The notes beneath the pieces were generated by a model. The model had not been told where the DNA came from. It saw nothing but the letters and a program-made list of their open reading frames with translations, and did not search any database. From positions 51,056 to 115,055 of the forward strand of contig DAOUBF010000010.1 in assembly GCA_034432795.1 (NCBI GenBank): a stretch of DNA of 64,000 bases. The letters are read 5' to 3'. The DNA is from DAOUBF01 sp034432795. GTDB lineage: Bacteria; Chloroflexota; Anaerolineae; DSLN01. This document shows positions 40,534 to 49,274 of the stretch, one piece after another (positions within the stretch are counted from its first letter, which is position 1; every line of letters starts with the position of its first letter). The translations under genes were made by a program, and so were the position numbers.

Positions 40534-41493
40534 TTATCTGAACAGCAGCGGCATGAACAGCCAGTGGTCCAGGGCCACCGGCGGCGTGTTCTGCGAGACC
40601 AGCCAGCGCTGGTTCACCTGGCTCCAGGGGTACTCGTCAAAGTCCACTGCCACTGTTGTGGTCGGCCAGTTGGGCGCACAGGCCCCGTTGCTGCAGCTAC
40701 AGCAACTGTAGTTCGTCGCCACCTGGAAGTGGATATGCGGCGCCGTCGCCCAGCCCGTCTCGCCCTCCACGCCGATGTCCGTGCCGCGCTCCACCCACGT
40801 CCCCACCTGAATCCAGGTGGGGATAGAATGAGGCGTCAGGTGCATGTACCAGACGTATTCGTTGCTGGCCGAGCGGATGACGATGATGTTCGCAGCCTGC
40901 CAGGGGCAACCGTTGGCGGGCGGATAGCCGCAGGCGACCGTGCTCGCGTCGTTGCGGAACACAACCTGGCCGCTCTTGGCGGCCCGAACCGTGCCCAGGG
41001 TAGGCCAGCCCAGGACGTCCAGGTCCACTGCGGGGTAGGTGTGTTGGGCCGCCCAGCCCTGCTGGCCGTTCGGCCAGGGCAGGCGGTAGCCCACGACGTT
41101 GGCCGGGGCCTGGTCCTGGGGGCGCAGGTAGGCTTTCACATCGGGCGCTAACAGTGCTTCCGGCGCGGCCTCTAGCCAGGAGGCGTAGAGGGGATCATCG
41201 GGGAGGGCGACATCCCAGCCCCCGATGCTATATCGGGCCAGGGCCACCTCCGGCTCGCCGGGGAGCAGGCGGCCCGTCTCCGGGTCACGCCGGGCGATAA
41301 AGCCAATGGCCCACTTGCCATACTGCCTGATCCCGGCGATGGCCCAGGAGGCATCGGGGGCGTGGCGGCGCAAGGCGTGCGCTATCGCCTGTGCAATGGC
41401 AGGGTCGGGGGGCGTGGACGTGGCCCCGGAGGGGGGCGCCCCGCTGAGGAGCGCGCCCCACATGGCCAGGAGCATCAGTATCAGGCGGCGCAA
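40534..41493 (-). CDS. Secreted M23-family metallopeptidase
   Basis: The protein is 319 aa. A signal peptide is evident (MRRLILMLLAMWGALLSGA, cut near residue 25). The C-terminal half is an M23/LytM domain: His and Asp in HTYPAVDLDV (~165), then MHLTPHS, VERGTDIGVEG and the final HIHFQV. The zinc ligands HxxxD...HxH are therefore complete. M23 enzymes cut peptidoglycan cross-bridges or act as structural LytM factors. The region after the HxH motif contains a Cys-rich insertion (YSCCSCSNGAC). Convergent with the zinc-ribbon gene. Confidence 0.87.
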   Translation of the reverse strand: MRRLILMLLAMWGALLSGAPPSGATSTPPDPAIAQAIAHALRRHAPDASWAIAGIRQYGKWAIGFIARRDPETGRLLPGEPEVALARYSIGGWDVALPDDPLYASWLEAAPEALLAPDVKAYLRPQDQAPANVVGYRLPWPNGQQGWAAQHTYPAVDLDVLGWPTLGTVRAAKSGQVVFRNDASTVACGYPPANGCPWQAANIIVIRSASNEYVWYMHLTPHSIPTWIQVGTWVERGTDIGVEGETGWATAPHIHFQVATNYSCCSCSNGACAPNWPTTTVAVDFDEYPWSQVNQRWLVSQNTPPVALDHWLFMPLLFR

Positions 41494-41651
41494 GCATTCC
41501 CTGCGTCCTCATCCCCCAGGCTTCTCTCCGGCTAGAAGAGGGGGGAGAGTTGTGTAGCATAGGACAGTATAAGGCAGTTGAGGCGAAATCTCAATAGAAC
41601 CGTTGAGCTATTTTTGAGATGAAACCGGTCAGTCTTTATTCAAGGGGTATA

Positions 41652-41680
41652 TTGACAGAGTTACCAAGCCGGGATATAAT
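41652..41680 (+). promoter_or_regulatory. Fully consensus promoter of the TPR protein gene
   Basis: TTGACA (41652-41657), exactly 17 bp, TATAAT (41675-41680): a perfect sigma70 consensus, the strongest in the window. AT-rich sequence surrounds it. GAGGAGGTG follows before the ATG. Confidence 0.85.
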
Positions 41681-41707
41681 AACAAAAAAAAATGAGGAGG
41701 TGTCGCG

Positions 41708-42685
41708 ATGCGGAGGATGTACCTGCTTTCCGTTTTTATCTTGCCCGCGTTGTTGATAGGCGTTAGCCTGATCGCGCCCACGCCGCAGGCACCGCCGCCC
41801 CCTGACCTGCCCCATCCTGATGGGGTGTTTAGCCCGGCGTATGTGGAAGCCAGCAGGCTGTTAGAGGCGTCATGGCTTCCTGAAAATGTGGGTCAGAAAC
41901 AGGCTTTGCTCCTAAAGGCTGCGGAGCGCTTCACAAAGGCGATATACGAAGCTCCCGATAACGCAAGTACATATGTCAACCGCGGTAATATCTATGCTCA
42001 ATTAGGTCAGTACGATCTAGCAATCACTGACTATAACGCTGCGCTGCGTATCACACACTGGTCGGGGTCGGCTGATGTAATTAAGAACAGGGGATTGGTT
42101 TATGAGGAACAGGGCAAGCTATGTGAAGCCCTGGCTGATTTTGAGACCTTCTTGAACATGATCCGAGACGCGCCGACTGAACGGCGAGCACGTGAACGAG
42201 TCCAATTCGCCGCCAAGGTTCAAGTATTGCGCTCCCAACTCAGCACGTCCGAGGGGCAAGGCCTCTGTCCACCCCAAATCAGCCGGAGCTCACTTCAGTC
42301 CGCATCTGAACCTGAGACTTGGGTATGGGCTGACTGGTATGGCAACGCTAAGACGTATAACGATACCATTGGAGGGACCACCTATCCGAACCAGCCAGGA
42401 TGGGTGTGTGAGGTGGCGCCGGGACATTGGGGGCATACCCACGAGAACGTGGTTTGGTTTCAACTGCCAGGCACAACTGCCTCACGAACAGCTTACAAGT
42501 ATGTTACAGGTCCCTGGACTGGCTGGTCTCAAGTTAGCTGGGAACACTATTATGCTTCTGCGGTTGGTTGGGAGGCATATCCCCCTAATAATTACTTTCT
42601 GCTCGTACCTGATAGAGACATATGCACCGGATATAATGCCCCAGCGAACTGGCACAAAATCCACGGGCAGTACTGGGTAGACTAG
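41708..42685 (+). CDS. Secreted TPR protein with an unrecognised C-terminal domain
   Basis: The protein is 325 aa. An N-terminal signal or anchor sequence (MRRMYLLSVFILPALLIGVS) leads to three TPR-like repeats (~45-175), including NASTYVNRGNIYAQLGQYDL and KNRGLVYEEQGKLCEALADF. From ~195 a Trp/Tyr-rich region (WADWYGNAKTYN, APGHWGHTHENVVWF, WTGWSQVSWEHYY) with two Cys is unlike any domain I recognise. The gene is less GC-rich than its neighbours and has a perfect consensus promoter, so it may be acquired and highly expressed. Function unknown. Confidence 0.8.
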   Translation: MRRMYLLSVFILPALLIGVSLIAPTPQAPPPPDLPHPDGVFSPAYVEASRLLEASWLPENVGQKQALLLKAAERFTKAIYEAPDNASTYVNRGNIYAQLGQYDLAITDYNAALRITHWSGSADVIKNRGLVYEEQGKLCEALADFETFLNMIRDAPTERRARERVQFAAKVQVLRSQLSTSEGQGLCPPQISRSSLQSASEPETWVWADWYGNAKTYNDTIGGTTYPNQPGWVCEVAPGHWGHTHENVVWFQLPGTTASRTAYKYVTGPWTGWSQVSWEHYYASAVGWEAYPPNNYFLLVPDRDICTGYNAPANWHKIHGQYWVD

Positions 42686-42739
42686 GCGAGGTCTAAACAG
42701 CATATGCCGCGAGCGGGCCTGGAAACTCCTGGTAGTATT

Positions 42740-42864
42740 GTCACCCCCCACCCCAGCTCTCCCCCGCAAGGGGGGAGGGGGTTGCGCCTATTCCCTCCCC
42801 CTGGATGGGGGAGGGGCAGGGAGGGGGTGACGGCTGACAGTTGCCCCAAAATTGAAATGCACCC
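42740..42864. repeat. C/G-rich repeats ending in a MITE-type terminus
   Basis: Two C/G-rich hairpins are followed by GACGGCTGACAG and TGCCCCAAAATTG...CACCC (42842-42864). The end is nearly identical to the right end of the element at 51624-51771; the matching left end is not seen, so this copy looks truncated. Confidence 0.7.
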
Positions 42865-42876
42865 TCAGAGGCCGGC

Positions 42877-44631
42877 TCAGGCCCGGCCCCGCGCCTCGGC
42901 CAGCGCCCGCGCCTTCACCTGTCGCACCTCGGCCAGGATGTCGCGCGCGCTTTGCTGGACGGCCTGGCCGCTGGCGCCCAGCATCTGGGCCAGTTCCTCC
43001 ACCCGCCCGGCCTCGTCCAGTTCGCGCACACGCGTGACCGTGCGCTCACCGATCACCTGCTTCTCCACCTTGAAGTGGGCATCGCCATAGCCGGCCAATT
43101 GCGGCAGGTGGGTGACACAGAGCACCTGGTGATCGTCCGCGATCCCCCACAGCTTGCGCCCGACTGTCACGCCAACGCGCCCGCCGATCCCCTGGTCAAT
43201 CTCGTCAAAGATCAGCGTGGGCGTCTGGTCGGCGCGGGAGAGCACGGTCTTGAGCGCCAACATCAGCCGCGAGGTCTCGCCCCCGCTGGCGATCTTCACC
43301 AGGGGCTTGAGGCCCTCACCGGGGTTGGGCGCGACCAGGAACTCCACGCGGTCAATGCCGGTGGCGTCAAAGGCGTAGCGCCGCTCGCCTACCGGCACGC
43401 CGTTCTCGTCCTCCACCCATTGGATGTCCACGGCGAAGCGGGCGCCGGCCATGCGCAGGTCGGTCAACTCGCGTTCAATGCCCTCGGCCAGTCGCAGGGC
43501 CGCCTCGCGCCGCGCCTGGGAGAGACGTTCCGCCTTGGCGCCGATGCGCCGCAACAGGGCCTCCTCTTCCAGGCGCAATGCCTCAACGCGCTCCTCACTG
43601 TAGGTGAGGCCCTCCAATTCCGCCGCTGCCTGCCGGGCATAGGCCAGGATGTCAGGGATGGAGTCGCCGTACTTGCGCTTGAGCCGCCGGATCAGGTCCA
43701 GGCGTTCCTCCACCTGGTTGAGCCGGGCCGGGTTGAATTCAATGCTGTCCTGGTAGTGGCGCAGTGTGCGGGCAGCGTCGTCCAGTTGGATGCTGGCGGC
43801 TTCCACTGCCTGAGCGATCTCGGCGGTGGTGGGGTCAATCTTCGCCAGCGCCGCCAGGGCGCGCAGGGCCTGGCCGATCAGGTCCAGCGCCGCGCTGGCG
43901 CCGTCGCTGCCCTCGTAGAGGAGGGCATAGGCTTCGCTGGTGAGCGCGGCCAGTTGTTCGGCATTCGCCAGGCGGGTGCGCTCCTCCAGAAGCGCCTCTT
44001 CCTCGCCAGGCTCCAGCCGGGCGCTCTCAATCTCCTCCACCTGGAAGCGCAGCAGGTCGGCCCGGCGGGCCAGTTCACGCTCGTCGCGGCGCAGCTTCTC
44101 CAGTTCAGCGCGCACCGCCCGCAGTTGGTGCACCAACTCGGCCAGTTCGGCGCGTTCGCCCTCCAGCCCGGCGTAGCGGTCCAGCAGATTCAGGTGCTCG
44201 CGGACGCGCAAGAGGGAGAGGTGCTCGCTCTGGCCGTGAATGTCCACCAGGTTCTGCCCGATCTCTTTGAGCAGTGCCAGGGACACGGTGCGGCCATTCA
44301 CCCGGCAGATACTGCGGCCCTCGCGCCGCACCTCGCGCCCCAGCCATAGCTCGTCAGGCCGCTCGCCCTCCAGCCCCTCGCGCTCCAGGATGGGGGCGAT
44401 CAGCGCCTGGGTGCGTTCATCCAGGCGGAACAGGCCCTCAATGCGGGCGGCTTCCGCGCCGGTACGAACAAACGTGGGGTCGGCGCGCCCGCCCAGGAGC
44501 AGGTCCACCGCGTCAATCAGGATAGACTTGCCCGCGCCGGTCTCGCCCGTGAGCACGTTAAAACCGGGCGCCAGGCGCAGGTCAATGGCGTCTATGATGG
44601 CAAAATCACGGATAGATAGCTCAGCCAACAT
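42877..44631 (-). CDS. recN: DNA repair protein RecN
   Basis: The protein is 584 aa, full length. RecN is an SMC-like ATPase in double-strand break repair. Walker A is in LTGETGAGKSILIDA (~30); the long central coiled coil runs from ~160 to ~350; the C-terminal signature is ASGGETSRLMLALK and Walker B is TLIFDEIDQGIGG, followed by CVTHLPQLAGYGD. It is last in the hisS-nadK-zinc finger-recN run, one base after the previous stop. Confidence 0.96.
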   Translation of the reverse strand: MLAELSIRDFAIIDAIDLRLAPGFNVLTGETGAGKSILIDAVDLLLGGRADPTFVRTGAEAARIEGLFRLDERTQALIAPILEREGLEGERPDELWLGREVRREGRSICRVNGRTVSLALLKEIGQNLVDIHGQSEHLSLLRVREHLNLLDRYAGLEGERAELAELVHQLRAVRAELEKLRRDERELARRADLLRFQVEEIESARLEPGEEEALLEERTRLANAEQLAALTSEAYALLYEGSDGASAALDLIGQALRALAALAKIDPTTAEIAQAVEAASIQLDDAARTLRHYQDSIEFNPARLNQVEERLDLIRRLKRKYGDSIPDILAYARQAAAELEGLTYSEERVEALRLEEEALLRRIGAKAERLSQARREAALRLAEGIERELTDLRMAGARFAVDIQWVEDENGVPVGERRYAFDATGIDRVEFLVAPNPGEGLKPLVKIASGGETSRLMLALKTVLSRADQTPTLIFDEIDQGIGGRVGVTVGRKLWGIADDHQVLCVTHLPQLAGYGDAHFKVEKQVIGERTVTRVRELDEAGRVEELAQMLGASGQAVQQSARDILAEVRQVKARALAEARGRA

Positions 44632-44632
44632 C

Positions 44633-45151
44633 TCAGAACTTCAACCGCGCATAGGCCGCGCCGGTGGCCAGGACCAGATACAGGACTGGCCAGAGCAGGC
44701 CCAGGAACATCCCGCCACCCGCGCCCAGGGCCAGGGCCAGCAGCGGCCCTAGCAGGCGCGGCAGGGTGCCCAGGACAATCGCCCCACAGACGACCAGCCA
44801 CAGGTAGGGGCTGCGCCGCCGTCGCACGGCCCAGCGCACCGCCTCGGCAATCAGGCCCCCGGCCATCGGCGCCAGGAAGATCACGAACCAACTGAGCACG
44901 CCACTGGCCAGGAGGTACGCGGCCACCAGCGCCAGGGGCAGGCTGACGACGGCAGCGATGAGGTAGTCATACCACGCGCCCGTGTAAAAGACCGCCCGCC
45001 GCTCTTTGAGGCAGTCCGGGCAGCGGTAGCCGACCTCGGTCAGCTTGGCCTCACGGGGGCAGATGGGCTTGCCGCAGCGCCCGCAGCGCAGCGTGGTGGG
45101 CACGTTGGGGTGATAGGTGCAATACACTACCTCCTGAGCCTCAGTCGCCAC
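44633..45151 (-). CDS. B-box-type zinc-finger membrane protein
   Basis: The protein is 172 aa. Residues ~11-47 hold a Cys/His zinc finger of B-box style: CTYHPNVPTTLRCGRCGKPI, CPREAK and YRCPDC. Four hydrophobic segments follow (from ~60 to 168). The finger type is known from bacterial B-box zinc-finger proteins of unknown role. The gene overlaps nadK by 11 nt and abuts recN, so it is part of that operon, but a link to DNA repair is only positional. Confidence 0.72.
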   Translation of the reverse strand: MATEAQEVVYCTYHPNVPTTLRCGRCGKPICPREAKLTEVGYRCPDCLKERRAVFYTGAWYDYLIAAVVSLPLALVAAYLLASGVLSWFVIFLAPMAGGLIAEAVRWAVRRRRSPYLWLVVCGAIVLGTLPRLLGPLLALALGAGGGMFLGLLWPVLYLVLATGAAYARLKF

Positions 45152-46067
45152 GTCTCCTCCCTGGGTCCAGGCGCTCCATCAAGGTGCGATAGAAATAATC
45201 CGGCGTCTGCACACGGGCGAAGCGGCTGACATAGGGGCTGGCCTCCACGGTCACCCGATCACGGTCATGCAACCCCAGCTCATACTGCCCATCTACGGTG
45301 ATGATAGCCCGATGGTCGGTCTCCACGGTGATCTCCACCCGCGCCCCCTGGTCCAGGACAATGGCCCGATCCAGGCTCAGGTGAGGAGCGATGGGGATCA
45401 GCAGCATGTTCTTGAGTTGGGGCGGCAGGATCGGGCCGCCCACCGCCAGGGCATAGGCCGTGGAGCCGGTGGCGGTGGAGACGATCAGGCCGTCGGCGTT
45501 GTAGGTGGTCAGATAGCCGCCATCAATGTAGGTGTGCAGGCGCACCATACGGGCGAGCGAGCCACGGCTGACCACGACATCGTTCAGCGCCTCTTTCTGA
45601 ACCAGCTTGATCTCGCCGCGGAAGGCGTGGGCACGCAGCATCATGCGCTCCTCCACCCAGTACTCGCCGGCGACCAGGCGCGGCAGCCGTTCGCGCCAGT
45701 TCTCCGGGCGCATCTCGGAGAGGAAGCCCAGGCGGCCCATGTTCAGGCCGATGATGAGGATGCCATAGGGGGCCGCCAGCCGCGCCGCACGCAGCACCGA
45801 ACCATCCCCGCCCAGGACGATAAAGGCATCGGACCCCGGACTCTGCCGCTGGATGGCCTCTTCGTCCCAGGTGGCACTGATCCAGGCATCCCGCTGGCCG
45901 AAGGCCGCACTGTGCAGGGCCTCCACAATCTCCTCGGCCACCGGGCGCGTGGCCGGGAGCTTGGGATGGTACAGGACACCCAGCCGCCGCAGCGGCTGGC
46001 CCGCCACAGGCGCTGTCTCGGCCCGCGCTTCGGCCACCTGGATCACATCCGTCTCTCGCTCAGCCAT
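45141..46067 (-). CDS. nadK: NAD kinase
   Basis: The protein is 308 aa. NadK phosphorylates NAD to NADP. The catalytic GGDGS motif is in IVLGGDGSVLRAARL (~85), followed by GLNMGRLGFLSEM, NDVVVSRGSLARM and the substrate motif YNADGLIVSTATGSTAYALAVGG (read in two parts). It overlaps hisS by ~25 nt and the zinc-finger gene by 11 nt, so expression is tightly coupled. nadK next to recN is common. Confidence 0.94.
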   Translation of the reverse strand: MAERETDVIQVAEARAETAPVAGQPLRRLGVLYHPKLPATRPVAEEIVEALHSAAFGQRDAWISATWDEEAIQRQSPGSDAFIVLGGDGSVLRAARLAAPYGILIIGLNMGRLGFLSEMRPENWRERLPRLVAGEYWVEERMMLRAHAFRGEIKLVQKEALNDVVVSRGSLARMVRLHTYIDGGYLTTYNADGLIVSTATGSTAYALAVGGPILPPQLKNMLLIPIAPHLSLDRAIVLDQGARVEITVETDHRAIITVDGQYELGLHDRDRVTVEASPYVSRFARVQTPDYFYRTLMERLDPGRRRGD

Positions 46068-47308
46068 CGTTCTAATTCTAGCAGAGGGACCTCACTCTGG
46101 GAAGAGGCGGCCATATCGCGCACCGCTGCAACACCCCGCTTCAACTCCTCCTCCCCCAGAATGATGGCATAGGCGATGTTGCGCTTGCTGGCCTCGCGCA
46201 GTTGCGACTTCAGCCCGCGTTCGCCGAACGCCAGCCAGGTGCCGATCCCGGCCCGGCGCAGCCGGTCGGCCAGGCGGACCGCCTGGCGGTAGGCGGCTTG
46301 GCCCAGGTGCAGCACCATGACGCGCGGCGCGGGCAACGGCGGCGCGGCCAGCCCCTGCGCCTTCATGAGCAACACATTGCGCTCAATTCCCAAACCGAAG
46401 CCCACGCCCGGCGTGGGCGGCCCGCCCAGGAGTTCAGCCAGGCTATCGTAGCGGCCCCCGCCGCACACAGCGGCCTGCGCCCCGATCCCCTGTGCCCAGA
46501 CCTCAAACACCGTGCGCGTGTAATAATCCAGCCCGCGCACCAGGCGGTGATTCAGGCTGTAGGGCTTGCCCAGGTCGTCCAGGTAGGCGCGAAGTTGGGC
46601 GAAGTGGGCGGCGCACTCGTCGCAGAGGTAGTCGGTGATCTTGGGCGCGTTGGCGATGATCGGCTGGCATTGCTCGGCCTTACAGTCCAGCACGCGCAGG
46701 GGGGCGCGGTCCAGCCGCCGCTTGCAGTCCTCGTCAATCTCATCCCAGTGCTGGCGATAGTAATCCACCAGCACCTGGATGTAGCCCGGCTTGCACTTGG
46801 GGTCGCCGGTGCTGTTGATCTGGAAGGACAGGTCGCGGAAGCCCAGGTCGCTGAACAACTGCCAGGCGAGCAGCATGACCTCCAGATCAGCCGCCGGGTC
46901 GGCTTCGCCCAGGATTTCCACGTTGAACTGGGTGTGCTGGCGGAAGCGCCCGGCCTGGGGCTTTTCATGGCGGAAGATCGGCCCGATGGTGTAGAGCTTG
47001 ACCGGCTGAGGCCAGACGTGCATACCATGCTCAATATAAGCGCGGATGACACCCGCAGTGAACTCTGGCCGGAGTGCGATCTGCGTCCCGTCGCGGTCCT
47101 GGAAGGTGTACATCTCCTTGTCCACGATGTCGGTGCCCGCGCCCACGCCGCGCGTGAACAGTGCAGCGACTTCCAGGATGGGCAGGTCAATGCGTTCAAA
47201 GCCGAAGCGCCGCGCCAGTTCACTGGCGTGGCCGCAGATGACCTCCCAATAAGGCTGGTCCTCAGGCAATACGTCCTGGAAGCCGGTCAAGGCCGTGTAG
47301 CGTGTCAA
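46043..47308 (-). CDS. hisS: Histidyl-tRNA synthetase
   Basis: The protein is 421 aa from a TTG at 47308, five bases after a strong GGAGGT. HisRS charges tRNA-His. Class II motif 2 is GPIFRHEKPQAGRFRQ, with His A motif LVRGLDYYTRTVFE and AAVCGGGRYDSL. A Cys-rich insertion (LDCKAEQCQ, YLCDECAAH) matches the standard bacterial HisRS. The frame has no nearer ATG. A TATACT -10 (minus strand 47333-47328, with TGG before it) lies within the 3' end of the preceding gene. Confidence 0.95.
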   Translation of the reverse strand: MTRYTALTGFQDVLPEDQPYWEVICGHASELARRFGFERIDLPILEVAALFTRGVGAGTDIVDKEMYTFQDRDGTQIALRPEFTAGVIRAYIEHGMHVWPQPVKLYTIGPIFRHEKPQAGRFRQHTQFNVEILGEADPAADLEVMLLAWQLFSDLGFRDLSFQINSTGDPKCKPGYIQVLVDYYRQHWDEIDEDCKRRLDRAPLRVLDCKAEQCQPIIANAPKITDYLCDECAAHFAQLRAYLDDLGKPYSLNHRLVRGLDYYTRTVFEVWAQGIGAQAAVCGGGRYDSLAELLGGPPTPGVGFGLGIERNVLLMKAQGLAAPPLPAPRVMVLHLGQAAYRQAVRLADRLRRAGIGTWLAFGERGLKSQLREASKRNIAYAIILGEEELKRGVAAVRDMAASSQSEVPLLELERWLSERRM

Positions 47309-47346
47309 TGATACCTCCGAGGGAAAAGTATACCACAGGCGGCGGG

Positions 47347-49265
47347 CTACTGGCTACCGCCGGCCGCTTCCAGCGGCACGTTGACCCGCCCCAGGTTGTG
47401 GAAAGTACCGGTCCGGGGGTCTTGCATGTACAGGCCAAACGAGAGCAGACGCGGCCTCCGGCCCGGCGGGAGCGTACGCGGTAATCTTCGCGCACAATCT
47501 CGCCCGGAAACCAGCGCGAGGTGGGGTAGAAGCCGTACACCGGGTGGCGGCGGTCGCCGCTGGCGATAATATCATCCTGGCGAGTAATGTGGGGTCTGTC
47601 GCTGACCTGGACAAAGACGCTGTAGTCATCTGAGATGGGGCGCTCGGCCTGCCACAGGAGCGACAGCCGAACCGCGCCATCCGGGTCCAGGCCAGCCTGA
47701 TAGCCCAGCAGGCGGATACCATCCATGACCTCTCCCCCATCTCTCCCCCTGAACCGAGGCGGGGGGCGCATCTGCGGCGCGGTGGAGACCTCCACGATGC
47801 GATAGGCTGCAGAGCTGAGATGTATCCGTCCCAGTCGCCGCTCCCAGGCCGGCGGGGGGATCAGGTGAAACAGGTCCTGCGTGGTGTAGAAGCGCGGCAA
47901 CGGCGCAGGCAGGCCGCGCAGACTCATATCCACAGCGATCAATTCGGCGTCTGGCAGTTCGCCACTCACCCAACGGGCATAGCCCAAAGCAAAATAGCGC
48001 ACACCCCACACCTCAACCACAGGAGGGCGCGGCTCGTCCACCTGCTTCAGGCCCTCAATGATCTCCCGGCCCGCCGGATCGTGCGTCACCGCATAGATAT
48101 GCCCAAAGTTGTTCCAGGCAAGCCAGATACCCAAACCACTCCCCACGAGGCCAGCCGCAACAGAGGCCGCCCGGCGGTGCGACTCGCCGGGCAACGTCGT
48201 CCAGAGCAACCCCCAGCCGATAACCAGATAGAACGCCGCGACCATGATGAGCATGTGGGTCCCGTAGAGCAGCTCCTCTGAGACCGGCGCAGCCACATAG
48301 GCCACAAGGCCCAGGAGCAGCCCGCTCGCCAGCCGCCGATTCTGGCCCTGGAGCACTGCCAGCCCGATCCCCGCCAGCCCCAGAAGGCCGCCAATAGGCG
48401 TGATCTCGCTCCCGACGAGGCGGATGCGCTCGGCCATGGCGGCCAGGATGGCCTCCCATGTTCCCGGTGGGGTGAGCTGGCTGGCATACTCGCGCCCCAG
48501 GAAGCTATCCAGAAAGCCCTCCCAGGTATCAGGCGGGCGACCGTAAACCCAGGGAGACCCCCATCGTGTGACCAGGGGCAGATACAGGTACACGGCGAAC
48601 GTGAGGACGAACAGGGCCAGCGCGATCAGGAGCGTGCGGGGGCGGATAGATCGCCAGGCCGGCAGGAGCAGCGGCACAAGCGGGATCAGCAGAAGCAGCA
48701 GGGTACGGTGATGGCCTACGGCCAGCCCCAGGATCACGGCCAGTGTCCAGATCGTGCCCTCCGGCCGCTCCGGCGCCAGGCGCAGCCCCCTCCACAGAAT
48801 CAGCGCAGTAAACAGCATCCCCAGCGTATAGACTTCGGCGATGCTGCTGTTGATCCAGAACAGATGGGAGACTGCCAGGAGAAGCGTGGCCACAGCAGAG
48901 ACCCAGGGGTTGCCCGTCCGCTCAAACAGCAGACGATACAGCACAGAAAGCGTCGCCAGGCCGAGCAGCATAGAGAACAGCGAGGCCGCCAGCGCCGGGC
49001 GCACACCAAACAGCCGGATCAGATGGGTGAATACGTTAGCCGTCAGGTTGATCAGCGGATAGCCAGGGGGGTGCGTCACCCCCCAGGTGTTCCAGGCGAC
49101 CTGGAACTCGCCTGCGTCATCCATGTGGAAGTCGTTACTGCCATTGATGTCCGTTTGCAGGGTCGCCGCAAAGAGCAGCGCGGCAACCAGAACGGTGACT
49201 ATGGCGCCGCTGGCCGCTGGCCGCTGGCCGATAACTGATAACAGAGGCCGCATCCTCACCTTCAT
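47347..49265 (-). CDS. DUF2723-type multi-pass membrane protein, apparent frameshift near its end
   Basis: About 640 aa with ~12 membrane segments. It resembles DUF2723/protein O-glycosyltransferase-like proteins: N-terminal NDFHMDDAGEFQVAWNTWG with the acidic pair, GYPLINLTANVFTHL and GHHRTLLLLL. A beta-rich C-terminal domain follows. At ~47475 one base appears to be missing: after REDYRV the frame drifts into Cys/Arg-rich sequence and overlaps hisS. The adjacent frame instead reads TLPPGRRPRLLSFGLYMQDP and ends VNVPLEAAGGSQ-stop at 47347. So this is either a mutation or a sequencing error. Confidence 0.78.
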
Positions 49266-49274
49266 TACCTCATT

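Noticed and set aside
42740..42864. CRISPR-like repeats
   Set aside because: The C/G-rich units are hairpins scattered singly or in pairs without regular spacers; no cas gene is present anywhere.
47262..47346. C-terminal tail of the DUF2723 protein overlapping hisS
   Set aside because: It is the wrong frame after an apparent single-base deletion; the adjacent frame gives the family-like ending.
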